Positions 50,516-60,443 of a DNA stretch of 64,000 nt are shown here, in pieces. The translations under genes were made by a program, and so were the position numbers. Position 1 is the stretch's first letter. The number at the start of each line of letters is the position of its first letter. Origin of the DNA: Prorocentrum cordatum (lineage: Eukaryota; Sar; Dinophyceae; Prorocentrales; Prorocentraceae); assembly GCA_963575745.1 (NCBI GenBank), contig CAUYUJ010014202.1, positions 306,306 through 370,305 of the forward strand, written 5' to 3'. The notes under the pieces were generated by a model. It did no database searches and was not told where the DNA came from. It worked only from the letters and a program-made list of their open reading frames with translations.

Positions 50516-52259
50516 AGTGAGTCCGCACCTTCCTGGGCAGGTTGGGGTTATCGGGCCCCGATCGGCGATCAGTGGGCGATTGGGGGTCGATGCATCCCCC
50601 CCTGTGCCTCTCCCCCCCTATATCGTTGATCCCGACAAGGGGGCCCCCGTGCCGATGCGATAAATCCGCGCGGACCTCCGCGCCGGGCCTCTCAATTACA
50701 CCCCCGTTCCCCCTCCCCGTGGCGACGGCCGCCTCCCCCCTCCCGGCGCAGCCGGCAGGAGCGGCGCACGCGGCGGGCGAAGGCACACTGGCGGCCCGCG
50801 GCGTCGTCGCCCGCGCCGGCGGCCGCGGGCTCGGGGGCCGCCGCCCGGGCGCGCCGCGCGGGGCGGGCGGCAGGCGGGGCCCAGTCCGAGTCCGCCTCGC
50901 CCGCGCCGCCGCGGGCGCCCCTGCGAGTGGGCGGCGCGCACAAGGGGGCGGGGGGAGGGGGGGGGAAGGCTTCTTAGAGGGAGGCCGCTTCTCAGAAGAG
51001 GCGCCGGCCTTGCATCTATATGCAGAGCGCTTCTGAGAGCCTTCCCCCCCTCCCCCTGCGCCCCTTCTGCGCGCGGCCGACCGAGCACGAGGGCGGGAGT
51101 CGGAGTCCGCGTCGCCCGCGTCGCCCGCGTCGCCCGGGCGGCTCCCTGAGCCGCGGGCGCCGGCGCCGCCGCAGGGCGCGCCCGCGTCGGCGGCGGCGGC
51201 GAAGGGCCCCGGGGCTGCGGCCCGCACGCGCCGCATGGGACGGCGCGGGGGCCGTGCCGGCCCGCGGCGCGGAGGGGGCGCGCCGTCTCGGGGCCGTGCA
51301 AGGGCAGCGAGGCCGAGGTGACCTCGTCGTCGCCGTCGTCCTCTTCGTCATCCTCGTCCTTGTCCTGACGATCTCAGCATGATCCTCGTCGTCCCCCTCG
51401 TCTGCCTCCCACTCCTATACCCGCCCTCCTCGTCCGCCTTGGTTCCTTCTCCTCCTTCTCGCCCCTCTCCGCCTCCCTCGTTTACTGCCCTTCGTTCTCA
51501 AACTGTTTCTACGCCTCTCCGTCTCCTCCTCTCACTCATCGTCTCACCTTCTCCACCTCCACCTCCTTCTCTCTACCTCCAACCCCTCCATGTCCTCCAC
51601 CCTCTCCTCGTCCTCCTTCTGACCCTCCTGCTCCTCCTTCCAGTCCATCTCATTCCCACTCTCTTTCTCCCCCCTCCTTTTCCTCGCCCCCTTCCCCTCC
51701 TCTCGGCTAGAGTGAAGCTCGTCCCTGCGATAGGTACGACCATGCTGGGGCTCGGGCTGGGCTGCGCGAGGCTGAACTCACGGGAGCTGGTGTCCGCAAC
51801 GGTGCCGCGAGGCACTGAGGGGAGCGTCCTCAGGTCCCTTCTGGCCATCGCTCGGACGTCCATTTCCTGTGTGTTTTTCGGTTTCGTGCGCGTTTTTTTC
51901 GTAAAATGATCAAGGATGGTCCTCGATGGTCCTCGCCGAAGGAAAAATGCACACGTCCGAGCGATGCCAGGCCTTAGGATCCTCCTTGCTGAAAACTGCA
52001 GGTGCTGCTTCGCACGCCCACCTCCCCGTGCCCTGGGGCTCTTCGCTGCTCCTGGGCACCCTCGGGCGCTCCCAGGCATCCCCCGCGTGACCTCTCTGGA
52101 GGCATCGGGGGCGTGGCTTGAAAGATGCACTCCGAGCACGGCTTAGAATTCGCTCAGGACCCATATTGTGTCGCCCTGGCAGCCCTGGGGGCCGGCCCAG
52201 CAAGAGCCCAAACCACGGAACAACCGTACGCTCTTTTATGATCTTCACATACGCGTCCT
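50516..52259. other. Unassigned; GC-rich then C/T-rich DNA
   Basis: 50690-51300 is extremely GC-rich with Ala/Arg/Pro/Gly frames on both strands. 51370-51700 is CCT/CTC-rich. 51720-52250 is mixed. No recognisable domain or gene. Confidence 0.4.
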
Positions 52260-53215
52260 TTGTTGCGAACTGGAGAGCGCCCACGACGGCCCAGGAGGCC
52301 CACGAGATCGCTCCGAGACGGCCTGGGGCCCCCAAGAGGGACCACGAAGCCCCCGAGGCAGCTCCAAGAAGCCCGAACTTCACCTAGACCACCGGCAGGC
52401 CCCTGCCAGGCCACCCAAAGGCCCCTGCCAGGCCACGAGATAGTTACTTCCAAATGGCTCCAAGAAACTTCCAGGAGGACCGTCCACGACCCATGCACCG
52501 TGGTGGGATGGGTCGAATGCCACTAGATCCACCGCCCCCTTTGGCTTACCATAGAGGTGCTTGGCGTGCCAAACATGTAAATACTTGTTGGGCATTCTAG
52601 GAAAACGCCAATGGCATCTGGCCCAACCCGCTGGCCACCCGGGCGGACCCAGCATGAGCTTCATCCGCCTCCAAGACGCCCAAGTTGGCCTCCAAGATGG
52701 CCGTGCATGGCCTCCAAGATAGTCCATTCACGCCTGCAAGACGGCCAAGATCGCTCACGCATTGCATCCACACGGCCCACGATTGATCCAGAACAGCCCC
52801 AAATGGCCTCACGATGGCCCAAGAGCTCACGATACGGCCAAGAGGGCTCCAAGATGCCCTCCAGGAGGGCCCCAAGAAACCATCATAATTGATTCCCCCG
52901 CTACGTTTCTAACGTATTTCCATGTTCTCGGCTTCCCGGGCTTCCGACAACCGCAGACGGCCCCAGAGGCCTCCAAGATAGCCCCAAGACGGCCTCAGAA
53001 GCCTCCAGAAGGGCCCCAAGATGGGCCAAGAGGGCCTCCAAGACGGCCCTAAAGCGCCTCAAGAAGGCACCAAAACGGCCCAGAGAGGAACCCAAGACAG
53101 CTTCCGAAGGCCAAGTTGCCCCTTGCAGGTCCTCAAGAGGCCACAGGAGATTCCGAAGATGCCCCTCACAGGCCAACAGGCCCCTAAGAAGCCCACAGGA
53201 CACCCCCAAAAGACC
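52260..53215 (-). repeat. CCAAGA-type minisatellite, third block
   Basis: Dispersed and tandem CCAAGANGGCC-like units in the same orientation as 46591-47275, more diverged and without the conserved core. Confidence 0.65.
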
Positions 53216-53224
53216 GCAACAGGC

Positions 53225-53470
53225 CTCGTCCCCCTCCTCCTCCTCCTCCTCTTCCTCCTCCTCCTCCTCCTCTTCCTCCTCCTTGTGGTACTCCTCCTCC
53301 TTCTCCTCCTCCTCCTCCTCCTCATCTTTCTCCTTTCTCACTCACTTACTCTCTGCCTGTCTGTTTGTCTGTCTCTCTCTCTCTCTCTGTCTCTGTCTCT
53401 GTCTCTGTCTCTCTCTCTCCGTTTCCTTCTCTCTCTCTCTCACTCTCTCTCTCTCTCTCTCTTTGATTTG
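53225..53470. repeat. (CCT)n then (CT)n microsatellite
   Basis: CTC/CTT units to about 53338, then CTCTGT and CT runs to 53462. Confidence 0.95.
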
Positions 53471-53599
53471 TTTGTTCCCACCCTCTTGCGCTGGTACTCG
53501 TGTTGAATAGAGCACTGCGGTCACACACCTCCCGCCCCCCTTCTCGCCTCCCTCTCCCTCTCATCTTTGTTACCTGCCTCTCACCTCGTTCCTTCCTGC

Positions 53600-55350
53600 G
53601 TGCCAGCTTGTCTCCTACCTGGCCATCCCTGGGGGGCTGCGATGTGAGAGATTGTCGCCACTTTCGAAGGCTGCTGGGGGGTGTAGCGGAGTGACGTCCT
53701 ACGCGGGCCACCAAGAGACCTCGCCATCCCTGGGAGCTGCGATGTGCGAAAGCTTCGCGACTTTCGAGGGCGGCTGGGGCGTGCAGCGGAGTGACGACCG
53801 ACGCGACCATCGAAAGACCTCTCCATCCGTTGGGGGGCTGCGATGTGCGGAACCGTCGCCGCTTTCGAAGGCTGCTGGGGGGGTGCAGCGGAGTGACGTC
53901 CTGCACGGGCAACCTGGAGACCTCGCCATCCCTGGGGGGGCTACGAGGAGCGAAACTGTCGCGATTTTCGAGGGCTGCTGTGGGGTCCATCAGAATGACT
54001 GACGTCTACGCGGGCCACTAAGAGACCTCGCCATCCCTGGGGGGGCTGCGATGTGCGAGACTGTCGCCACTTTCGAGGGCTGCTGGGGGTGCAGCGGAGT
54101 GACGTCCTACACGGATCACCAGGAGACCTCGCCATCCCTGTGGACCTGCGATCTGCGGAGCCGTCGCCGTTTTCGAAGGTTGCTGGGGGGTGCGGCGGGG
54201 CGACGTCTTGCGCGGACCACCAGGAAACCGCGCCGTCCTTGGGGAGGCTGCCATGTGAGAAACTGTCGCCACGTTCGAAAGCTTCTGGGGGTTGCAGCGG
54301 GGCGGCGTCCTACGCGGACCACCAACAAACATCGCCACCCTGGCGGGCTGCGATGTGCAAACGTGTTGCTACGTTCGAGAGCTGCTGGGGGGTGCAATGG
54401 AGTGACGTTCTACGCGGACCACCAGGAAACCTTGCTATCTGATGGGGGCTGCCCTGTGCAACCGTTCGCCACTTTCGAGTGCTGCTGGGGGGTCCAGCGG
54501 AGCGACGTCTTACGCGGACCACCAGGAGACCTCGCCATCCCTGGGGGGCTGCGATGTTCGAGATTGTCGCCACATTCGAGGGCTGCTGGGGGGTGCAGCG
54601 GAGTGACGTCATACGCGGACCACCACGAGACCTCGCCATCCCTGAGGGGCTGCGATGTGCGAGATCGTCGCCACTTTGGAAGGCAGCTGGCGGGTCCAGC
54701 GGAGTGACGTCCTACGCGGACCACCAGGAGACCTCGCCATCCTTGGGGGGCTGCGATGTTCGAGATTGTCGCCACCTTCGAAGGCTGCTGGGGGTGCAGC
54801 GGAGTGACGTCCTACGCGGACCACCAGGAGACCTCGCCATCCTTGGGGGGCTGCGATGTGTGAAACTGTCGCGATGTTCGAGGTCAGCTGGGGGTCCAGC
54901 AGAATGACGTCATACTCGGGCCACCAAGAGACCTCGCCATCCCCGGGGGGATGCGATGTGCGAAACTGTCACGGCTTTGGAGGGCTGCTGGGGGGAGCAA
55001 CGGAGTGACGTCCTGCGCGGACCACCAGCTGACCTCGCCATCCTTGGGGGGCTGCGATGTGCGAGACTGTCGCCACTTTCGACGGCTGCTGGGGGATCCA
55101 GCGGAGCGACGTCTCACACGGACCACCAGGAGACCTCGCCATCCCTCGGGGGCTGCGATGTTCGAGATTGTCGCCACTTTCGAAGGCTCCTGGCGGGTGC
55201 AGCGGAGTGACGTCCTACGCGGACCACCAGGAGACCTCGCCATCCCTGTGGGACTGCGATCGGCGAAACTGTCGCCACTTTAGAAAGCAGCTGGGGGGGC
55301 CCAGCGGAGTGACGTCTGACGCGGACCACAGGAGAACTCGCCATCCCTGG
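53600..55350. repeat. 101-bp satellite, about 17 tandem units
   Basis: Units with GAGACCTCGCCATCCCTGG, GGCTGCGATGTGCGAG, TTCGAAGGCTGCTGGGG and GCAGCGGAGTGACGTC. The CTGCGATG landmark recurs from 53637 to 55252 with spacing 99-105 (mean 101). Units differ by roughly 10-20%. Since 101 is not a multiple of 3, it is not a coding repeat. Confidence 0.97.
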
Positions 55351-56287
55351 AGTCCAGCGGAGTAACGCCTTTTTTGTTGCTCATATACAACATTCTCGAC
55401 TTTCCGGGATCGTCAAGAAGGAAGCACAGAAGCTGGCGGGCGAGCGAGGCCTCGCTCGCTTCTTGCACTTACTATAAGCAAGTGTGCTATTCGTTCGAGC
55501 GCCGCGGCGACAGGGCGCAGGCAGCGCTGCATCTTTAGCGCGCTGCCGACAACAGCAGCACTCTTCGGCCTCCTGTCGCCACTCTCGTCGTGGTCCTCTG
55601 CCCCCTGCCGCCTTCCCTCTGCGGCTGCCGCGCTGACGGTTCGGCCCCCCCCCCCCCCCCCCCCCCCGCGCGTCCTTCTCCTGCCCTTCGCTCCCGCCTC
55701 CAATGTCCTCGTCAAGCCTGGGCTATCGCTGTTCGTCCCTGTCTTGCTGTCCCGTGAGTCGTGCCACGTGCACAACATAACATGTAGCTTGCATAAGATA
55801 TAACGACGCCTGCGCCGTCATCGTCCTGGCAAATTTGGTCCAACTCCTCTTGCCACTTGGTTTAAATGGGTTGAGTCCGTCACAAGGAAATGTTGTTGTT
55901 CCCTTGCTCTCTCTCTCTCTCTTACCACTGCCTTGGTCTCGGTCTCTGTCCTTCCACACGACAGCTGGGGGAGCACATAAGATAATCCAATAGTTTGACC
56001 AGACGCTGGCCTAATGCTTCGCCACGTAAGCATCCCCCAGAAAAAAAGGCAGGCGTTGGCAGTGATTCGCCATAGGCGTCTTCGAAACCATCAGCTCGGA
56101 TGCGCTCAGCTTGTAAAGCAGCACTGAGCCCAAAGAGTCCCAGCTAGCCCCAGTCAAGAACCATGAGACGTGAAGCTAGCCAACGCCAATATCGGCTACC
56201 CAAGCCTACCGTCAGCCAAGGCCAACTAAGCCTAGCCAACTCAACAAGAACACCTGACTTGGCCAGCGCAGCGCACGCCGGGTGAAG
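55351..56287. other. Unassigned DNA
   Basis: Contains a C tract (55647-55667) and a short CT run (55908-55922). Near 56155-56245 CTAGCCAA-type words repeat. No gene seen. Confidence 0.4.
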
Positions 56288-56411
56288 CTGGCCCTGGAGT
56301 CGGGTTTTCGTGGAACGTTTGCAGCGGTAGCTCGTGCCAAACTTCAGAATGCGTCTCGTCATTCTCATGATGAACCCGCGTCCCCCGTACCCGAGTCTTA
56401 CGTCTCCCCGA
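56288..56411 (-). mobile_element. TIR element, copy 3 (inverted, truncated)
   Basis: Reads leftward from 56411: TCGGGGAGACGTAAGACTCG, GGTACGGGGGACGCGGGTT, then an interior matching copies 1 and 2 (GAGCTACCGCTGCAAACG) to about 56288. The other terminus is missing. Confidence 0.7.
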
Positions 56412-56684
56412 TCCCAGATGGGGTCGGGATCGTGAGGCATGGCACCAATTATCTGGTGAATTCGCCTCGTGGGCGAGCGCTGCCTTGTTCTGTCGCTGTA
56501 CTGTCTTGCCCCCCGTGGGCGAGCGCTGCATTGTACTGTCGCTGTGCTGTCCTTGTACCCGCGAGCGCAGTTTGCCGCTGTACTGTCCTGCCCCCCGCGG
56601 GCCTCCTGAGCTAGGACTTCACGCTTCACGTTTCACGCTAGCTGGGGTCGGAGCAGCTGGAGCCGGGGGATTGCGCCGCATCGC
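56412..56684. other. Unassigned DNA with short direct repeats
   Basis: Three echoes of GTGGGCGAGCGCTGC / TGTACTGTCGCTGT between 56465 and 56590. No gene. Confidence 0.4.
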
Positions 56685-56815
56685 CGATGCATCGCCGATA
56701 CGGCTCGACGTGGAGTCCGTGTTTCTCAACGCCGACGTCGCTGATGCATCGCCGATGTCGCCAATACATGGCCGATGCATCGTCGATGCATCGCCAGTGC
56801 ATTGGCGATGAGGCG
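56685..56815. repeat. GCATCGCCGATGC palindromic array
   Basis: Many overlapping copies of CATCGCCGATGCATCG and variants, each close to self-complementary. Related to the cluster at 50471-50515. Confidence 0.8.
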
Positions 56816-57849
56816 CGATCCTCCGACCCTATCTACTCGGACCCTATCTAGGAGGCCTCTATAATGTTCTTCGTGTTTGTTGGAAGTTCTTGTGCATCCT
56901 GGGGAGGGTACCCTGGGATATTCTGTTTGTTTTGGCCGGCGGAGGGTTTCATGTTCTTGAGGGGTGCTCTTCTGCTTTAGGTCCCTCTCTATCCCTCTGC
57001 CCCTCTCTGGCCGACTACATTCGCACCTCGATGTTGTGCAGGCCGACGCAACTCGCTTGCATGTCTCGCACGGCCTGGCGCGTCTTCGGCCTGGCCGGGC
57101 TCGGCCTCGGCAGAAAGCGAAGGCGCATCCTGGCGCACTCGAGCCTTACGCGTCCCCGGCCAGCGGCCTGTAGCCATCAGGGCATACCCTCCCCGAGCCG
57201 ACCTCGCTCCTGCACCTGGGCCCGACCGCAGAGCTGATCGGCGCGCGCACGGGTCCCTGCCGGCAAACGCGCGAGGGGGGTCGGCGCCCCCCCCCCCACC
57301 CCCAGGCGGCGGAGCGCGTGGGGCCTTCATGCAGGTGGTGAAGTGCTCGCGCCCGGCCTCGTCGCCAAACCTGGGCGCTCTTACTCTGGCGTGCGCAGCG
57401 CAGGGGGCGGCGCGCGGTGAGGGGGGCACTCCCTCGCCATCTCCTCCACATTTCCACCAGCCTGCCTCCTCCTGCGCCTCCTCCTCCTCCTAGTCCTACT
57501 CCTCCTCCTCCTCCTCTGGCCTCCTCCTCCTCCTCCTCCTCCTCCTCCTCCGGCTTCCCCATCCTTCACCTCTGGCCTCCCCCCCCATTCTCCTCCTTCT
57601 CCTTTTCCTCCCTCTCCCTTCTCCTTCACCTTCAATTCAGCGGTACCGACGCCATGGTCGAATTCATAAGGACAGCTGACACGATCGCCACGCACATGAA
57701 TGGACACGCCGTCGATTGCACAGCACCCGCCATTATCATCACTGACCATCACCATCATCATCGCCATCACCATCATCACCATATCATGGGCGCAGCGCAC
57801 GAATATAACAGACGGCCTCCACGCCTGTCTCACGACGGACGAGGTTGTG
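56816..57849. other. Unassigned; mixed, GC-rich and CCT-rich DNA
   Basis: CCT-rich at 57465-57560, CAT/CAC-rich at 57735-57785. Open frames on both strands lack motifs. No gene supported. Confidence 0.4.
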
Positions 57850-58256
57850 CACGTTTCCTCGTTCGGCGTTTCGACACTGGGCGGAAGGGGAGAGGGGCTC
57901 TGGTTGCGACTGTTTGCAACGGTTCGTCCGATCGGGGAGATTCCACCTGCCTGAAACAGGCGCAACAAAAACAGCCAAGATGTGGTAGTTGTTTATTCAT
58001 TGTTTGGCCGATCGGCGCCCTCGCACCCCCCCCCGCCCCCATGGAGTAGATCTTGGCTGTTTCTTGGCGCCTGTTTCAGGAAGGTGGGGTCTCCCCCACA
58101 GGACGCACTGCTGCGAACAGTCGTACTAAACAGAGGTCCAGAGCCAGGCCCCCCCCCCTTCCGCCCAATGTCGAAACGCCGAACAAGAAAACGCTCACGA
58201 TCTACTCCAAGGGGAAGGGGGGGGGCGAGGGCCCGCGCCGATCGGCAAAACAATGA
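57850..58256. repeat. Interleaved inverted repeats (A-B-A'-B')
   Basis: A (57850-57981) is inverted as A' (58051-58195): GTTCGGCGTTTCGACA and CTGAAACAGGCGC are shared. B (57990-58050) is inverted as B' (58196-58256): TTGGCCGATCGGCGC against its reverse complement. Because the order is A, B, A', B', the two hairpins overlap and cannot both form as simple stems. Confidence 0.75.
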
Positions 58257-58276
58257 AAAGACAACGAACACGTTCG

Positions 58277-58327
58277 TGGAGCTCCCCATGGGGCCACGAA
58301 ACGTGTGAGGGGTGTGCCGAGATGGGA
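58277..58327 (+). repeat. Isolated relative of the 86-bp satellite
   Basis: GTGGAGCTCCCCATGGGGCC, ACGAAACGTGTGAGGGGTGT and GCCGAGATG match the first ~50 bases of the 48401-49040 unit with few changes. Single copy, followed by (GGA)n. Confidence 0.8.
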
Positions 58328-58344
58328 TGGGCACGCGGAGAGAG

Positions 58345-58440
58345 GGGAGGAGAGGAGGGAGGAGGAGGAGGAGGAGGAGGAGGAGGAGGAGGAGGAGGAG
58401 GAGGAGGAAGAGGAGGAGGAGAGGAGGGGGAGGAGGAGGA
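58345..58440. repeat. (GGA)n microsatellite
   Basis: About 30 GGA units with a few AGA/GGG changes. Confidence 0.95.
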
Positions 58441-59480
58441 CCAGTGGAAACCCAAGAATCATCAACGATGTTGGAATTAACCCTCCCTCCAAACTCCCTC
58501 TTCGTAGGCCTCTACAAGGTTGGAGGGAACTGCCTCGTTGGAAGACAACAGTTTGAAGATCCTGACGCGTGCCAAAATATTGGTCTCGGGACTTCAACGC
58601 CACGTATCAACCTGACTGCTGCGTCTTGACGATCCAGAATCGTGCCAGAACGCCATTTTTGCGACTTCAACACAACGAACAAACATAACGGTTGCGCCTG
58701 CATAAATCCTGAATCCTTAAAGCACCATTTCTGCTGCGCTGATCAGAGAAATTCGTGTATACCTTGCACATGTTAAAAACAAATGTTTTTTTTTGTGGCG
58801 CCAGCTGATACCTGCCGATCTCTGCTCTGCCTATTGAAAATGGGTATTCGGATTTCCTTCCGGCGCCATGCTGACTGCGATACTCGTGGCGCGCAGCTTT
58901 TCAAACGTCCAGCACGGAGAGGCGGCAGCTATCCAATTAAAGAAGTGCTGCGGCGACACCTGTGGATTACCCTACAGGGTCACCCGAGACTCCGATGAGG
59001 AAAGAGCCAACATCGGGCCGCAGCAAGGAGGCAGGAGAAGCAGCGTAGGGGAAGAGGAAGGAGGAGGAGGAGGAGGAGGAGGAGGAGGAGAAGCGAGGCG
59101 CACGAGTCGAGGATCACCTTCCATGCCCCAAAATCGGGCAATGGCCCCAAGCTCGGGCACGAGCAAAGTTCAGCAGGGCGGAAATCCGGACGGGTAAAAC
59201 GATACGAATTACCCTCAAAACGTACCGGGGCCGCGCGGGCAGCACGAGGAAACAATTGAAACGACAGGCACAATGACTAAAGCCGGGAAATACCACACTA
59301 ACATCCCAGAAGAAGCGGAGCCACAATGCCGTGGCGCGCTGGAGGGCTGCCAGGCGCAACCTGCTGAGTACGAACAGTATTGGCAAGCGCGTCCCTGCGT
59401 TCAAACGCAACGCTTGGGGACCACCGTGGGCTACGCATTTTTGACTCCAGCACCCCCGAGGAGGAGAGAGAACGACGACG
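58441..59480. other. Unassigned DNA
   Basis: Mixed sequence with a (GGA)n run at 59057-59092. No motif-bearing frame. May hold the 3' untranslated region of LINE C near its right end, but no boundary is visible. Confidence 0.4.
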
Positions 59481-59485
59481 ACGAG

Positions 59486-59590
59486 GACGCGAGCCCCACG
59501 GGAGCCCCACGGGAGCCCCACAGGAGCCCCACGGGAGCCCCACAGGAGCCCCACGGGAGCCCCACGCGAGCCCCACGGGAGCCCCACGGG
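59486..59590. repeat. 11-bp GAGCCCCACGG minisatellite
   Basis: About nine units with GG/AG/GC variation at the last two bases. Gives (SPTGAPREPH)-like translations, not a gene. Confidence 0.95.
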
Positions 59591-59924
59591 GGCCCCCCGC
59601 ACGACGACGACGACGACGACGGAGAAGGACGGCCCGCGGTGGCGGGGGGGAGACCAAGAGAGGGAGGCCACGGAGCAGGGGAGGAGAGGAGAGCAGGGGC
59701 GAGAACGACGAGGGAACGACAGCAGCGCAGAGAGCAGCGAGGGGGGTGCTGAAACGTGCACGAGTGCAGAGTCGCTGGCAAACACAAGCCCGCCAGGGTC
59801 CCCCGCGGGAGGGCGATGTGAAACCGCGCAGGAGGGAGGAGGAGCAGGAGGATCAGAAGACGACCGTCGCGCAGAAGAAAAAGTCGAACATGAACACATG
59901 CAGGTGGTGGTGTGTAGGACAGGA

Positions 59925-60443
59925 TCAATTGCTCCAGAGCGTGTTCACGATGTTAGCAAGCGGAGAATCGCGAGCCGCCGCCTCGATGAAGGCCTGCACC
60001 CTTGCGTCGCTGGCGGCAGTCGCCCGCCCGCGACGCACGGCATTCGTGGCCATGAAGGTGGCGCACAAGCAAAGCGCCCGCAGGGCCAGGTGACGCTCGG
60101 ACGACTGGCCGCCCAAAAGCAAGAAGTCGTCGAGACGCGCGGCGGCCGGCGCCGGCTGCAGCCGGAGGCGCGTCCGAGCCAACCGGACCACGCACGGGCA
60201 GCGCGCATAGTGCGCGATGCTGTCCTGCCCATTCTGGCACCCGAACAAGCATGGCGAGGACCTCCTGCTCGCCCCAGCCGTGGTCCACCCATCAAGTAAG
60301 GTTTTGAGCGCGGCTGCCCGCGCGCAGGGGGGCACGAGCTTACCGATGCACGCGAGGGCGGCCTCCAGTCGCCGAGCTCGGTGTCCAGGTAGAACTTGCA
60401 ACTGCCAGCGGTCCAACCGCGCCCGCAGGTGCCTGTGAAGCCC
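59925..60443 (-). CDS. LINE C ORF2 C-terminal zinc-finger segment
   Basis: Same frame as the RT, directly after the TAG: GLHRHLRARLDRWQLQVLPG, then a helical region, then CLFGCQNGQDSIAHYARCPC near 60250-60190, a C-x3-C-x7-H-x4-C finger typical of the tail of LINE RT proteins. Ends TGA at 59925. With no start codon between it and the RT, it is part of the same polyprotein; the TAG is either a lesion or read through. Confidence 0.75.
   Translation of the reverse strand, partial: GLHRHLRARLDRWQLQVLPGHRARRLEAALACIGKLVPPCARAAALKTLLDGWTTAGASRRSSPCLFGCQNGQDSIAHYARCPCVVRLARTRLRLQPAPAAARLDDFLLLGGQSSERHLALRALCLCATFMATNAVRRGRATAASDARVQAFIEAAARDSPLANIVNTLWSN

Noticed and set aside
57127-57147. Fourth copy of the TIR (GAGCCTTACGCGTCCCC)
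   Set aside because: Only a partial match to one TIR end and no matching interior nearby.
59486-59590. Repeat-protein gene (APREPH-type)
   Set aside because: 11-bp repeat read in rotating frames; no domain and no start context.
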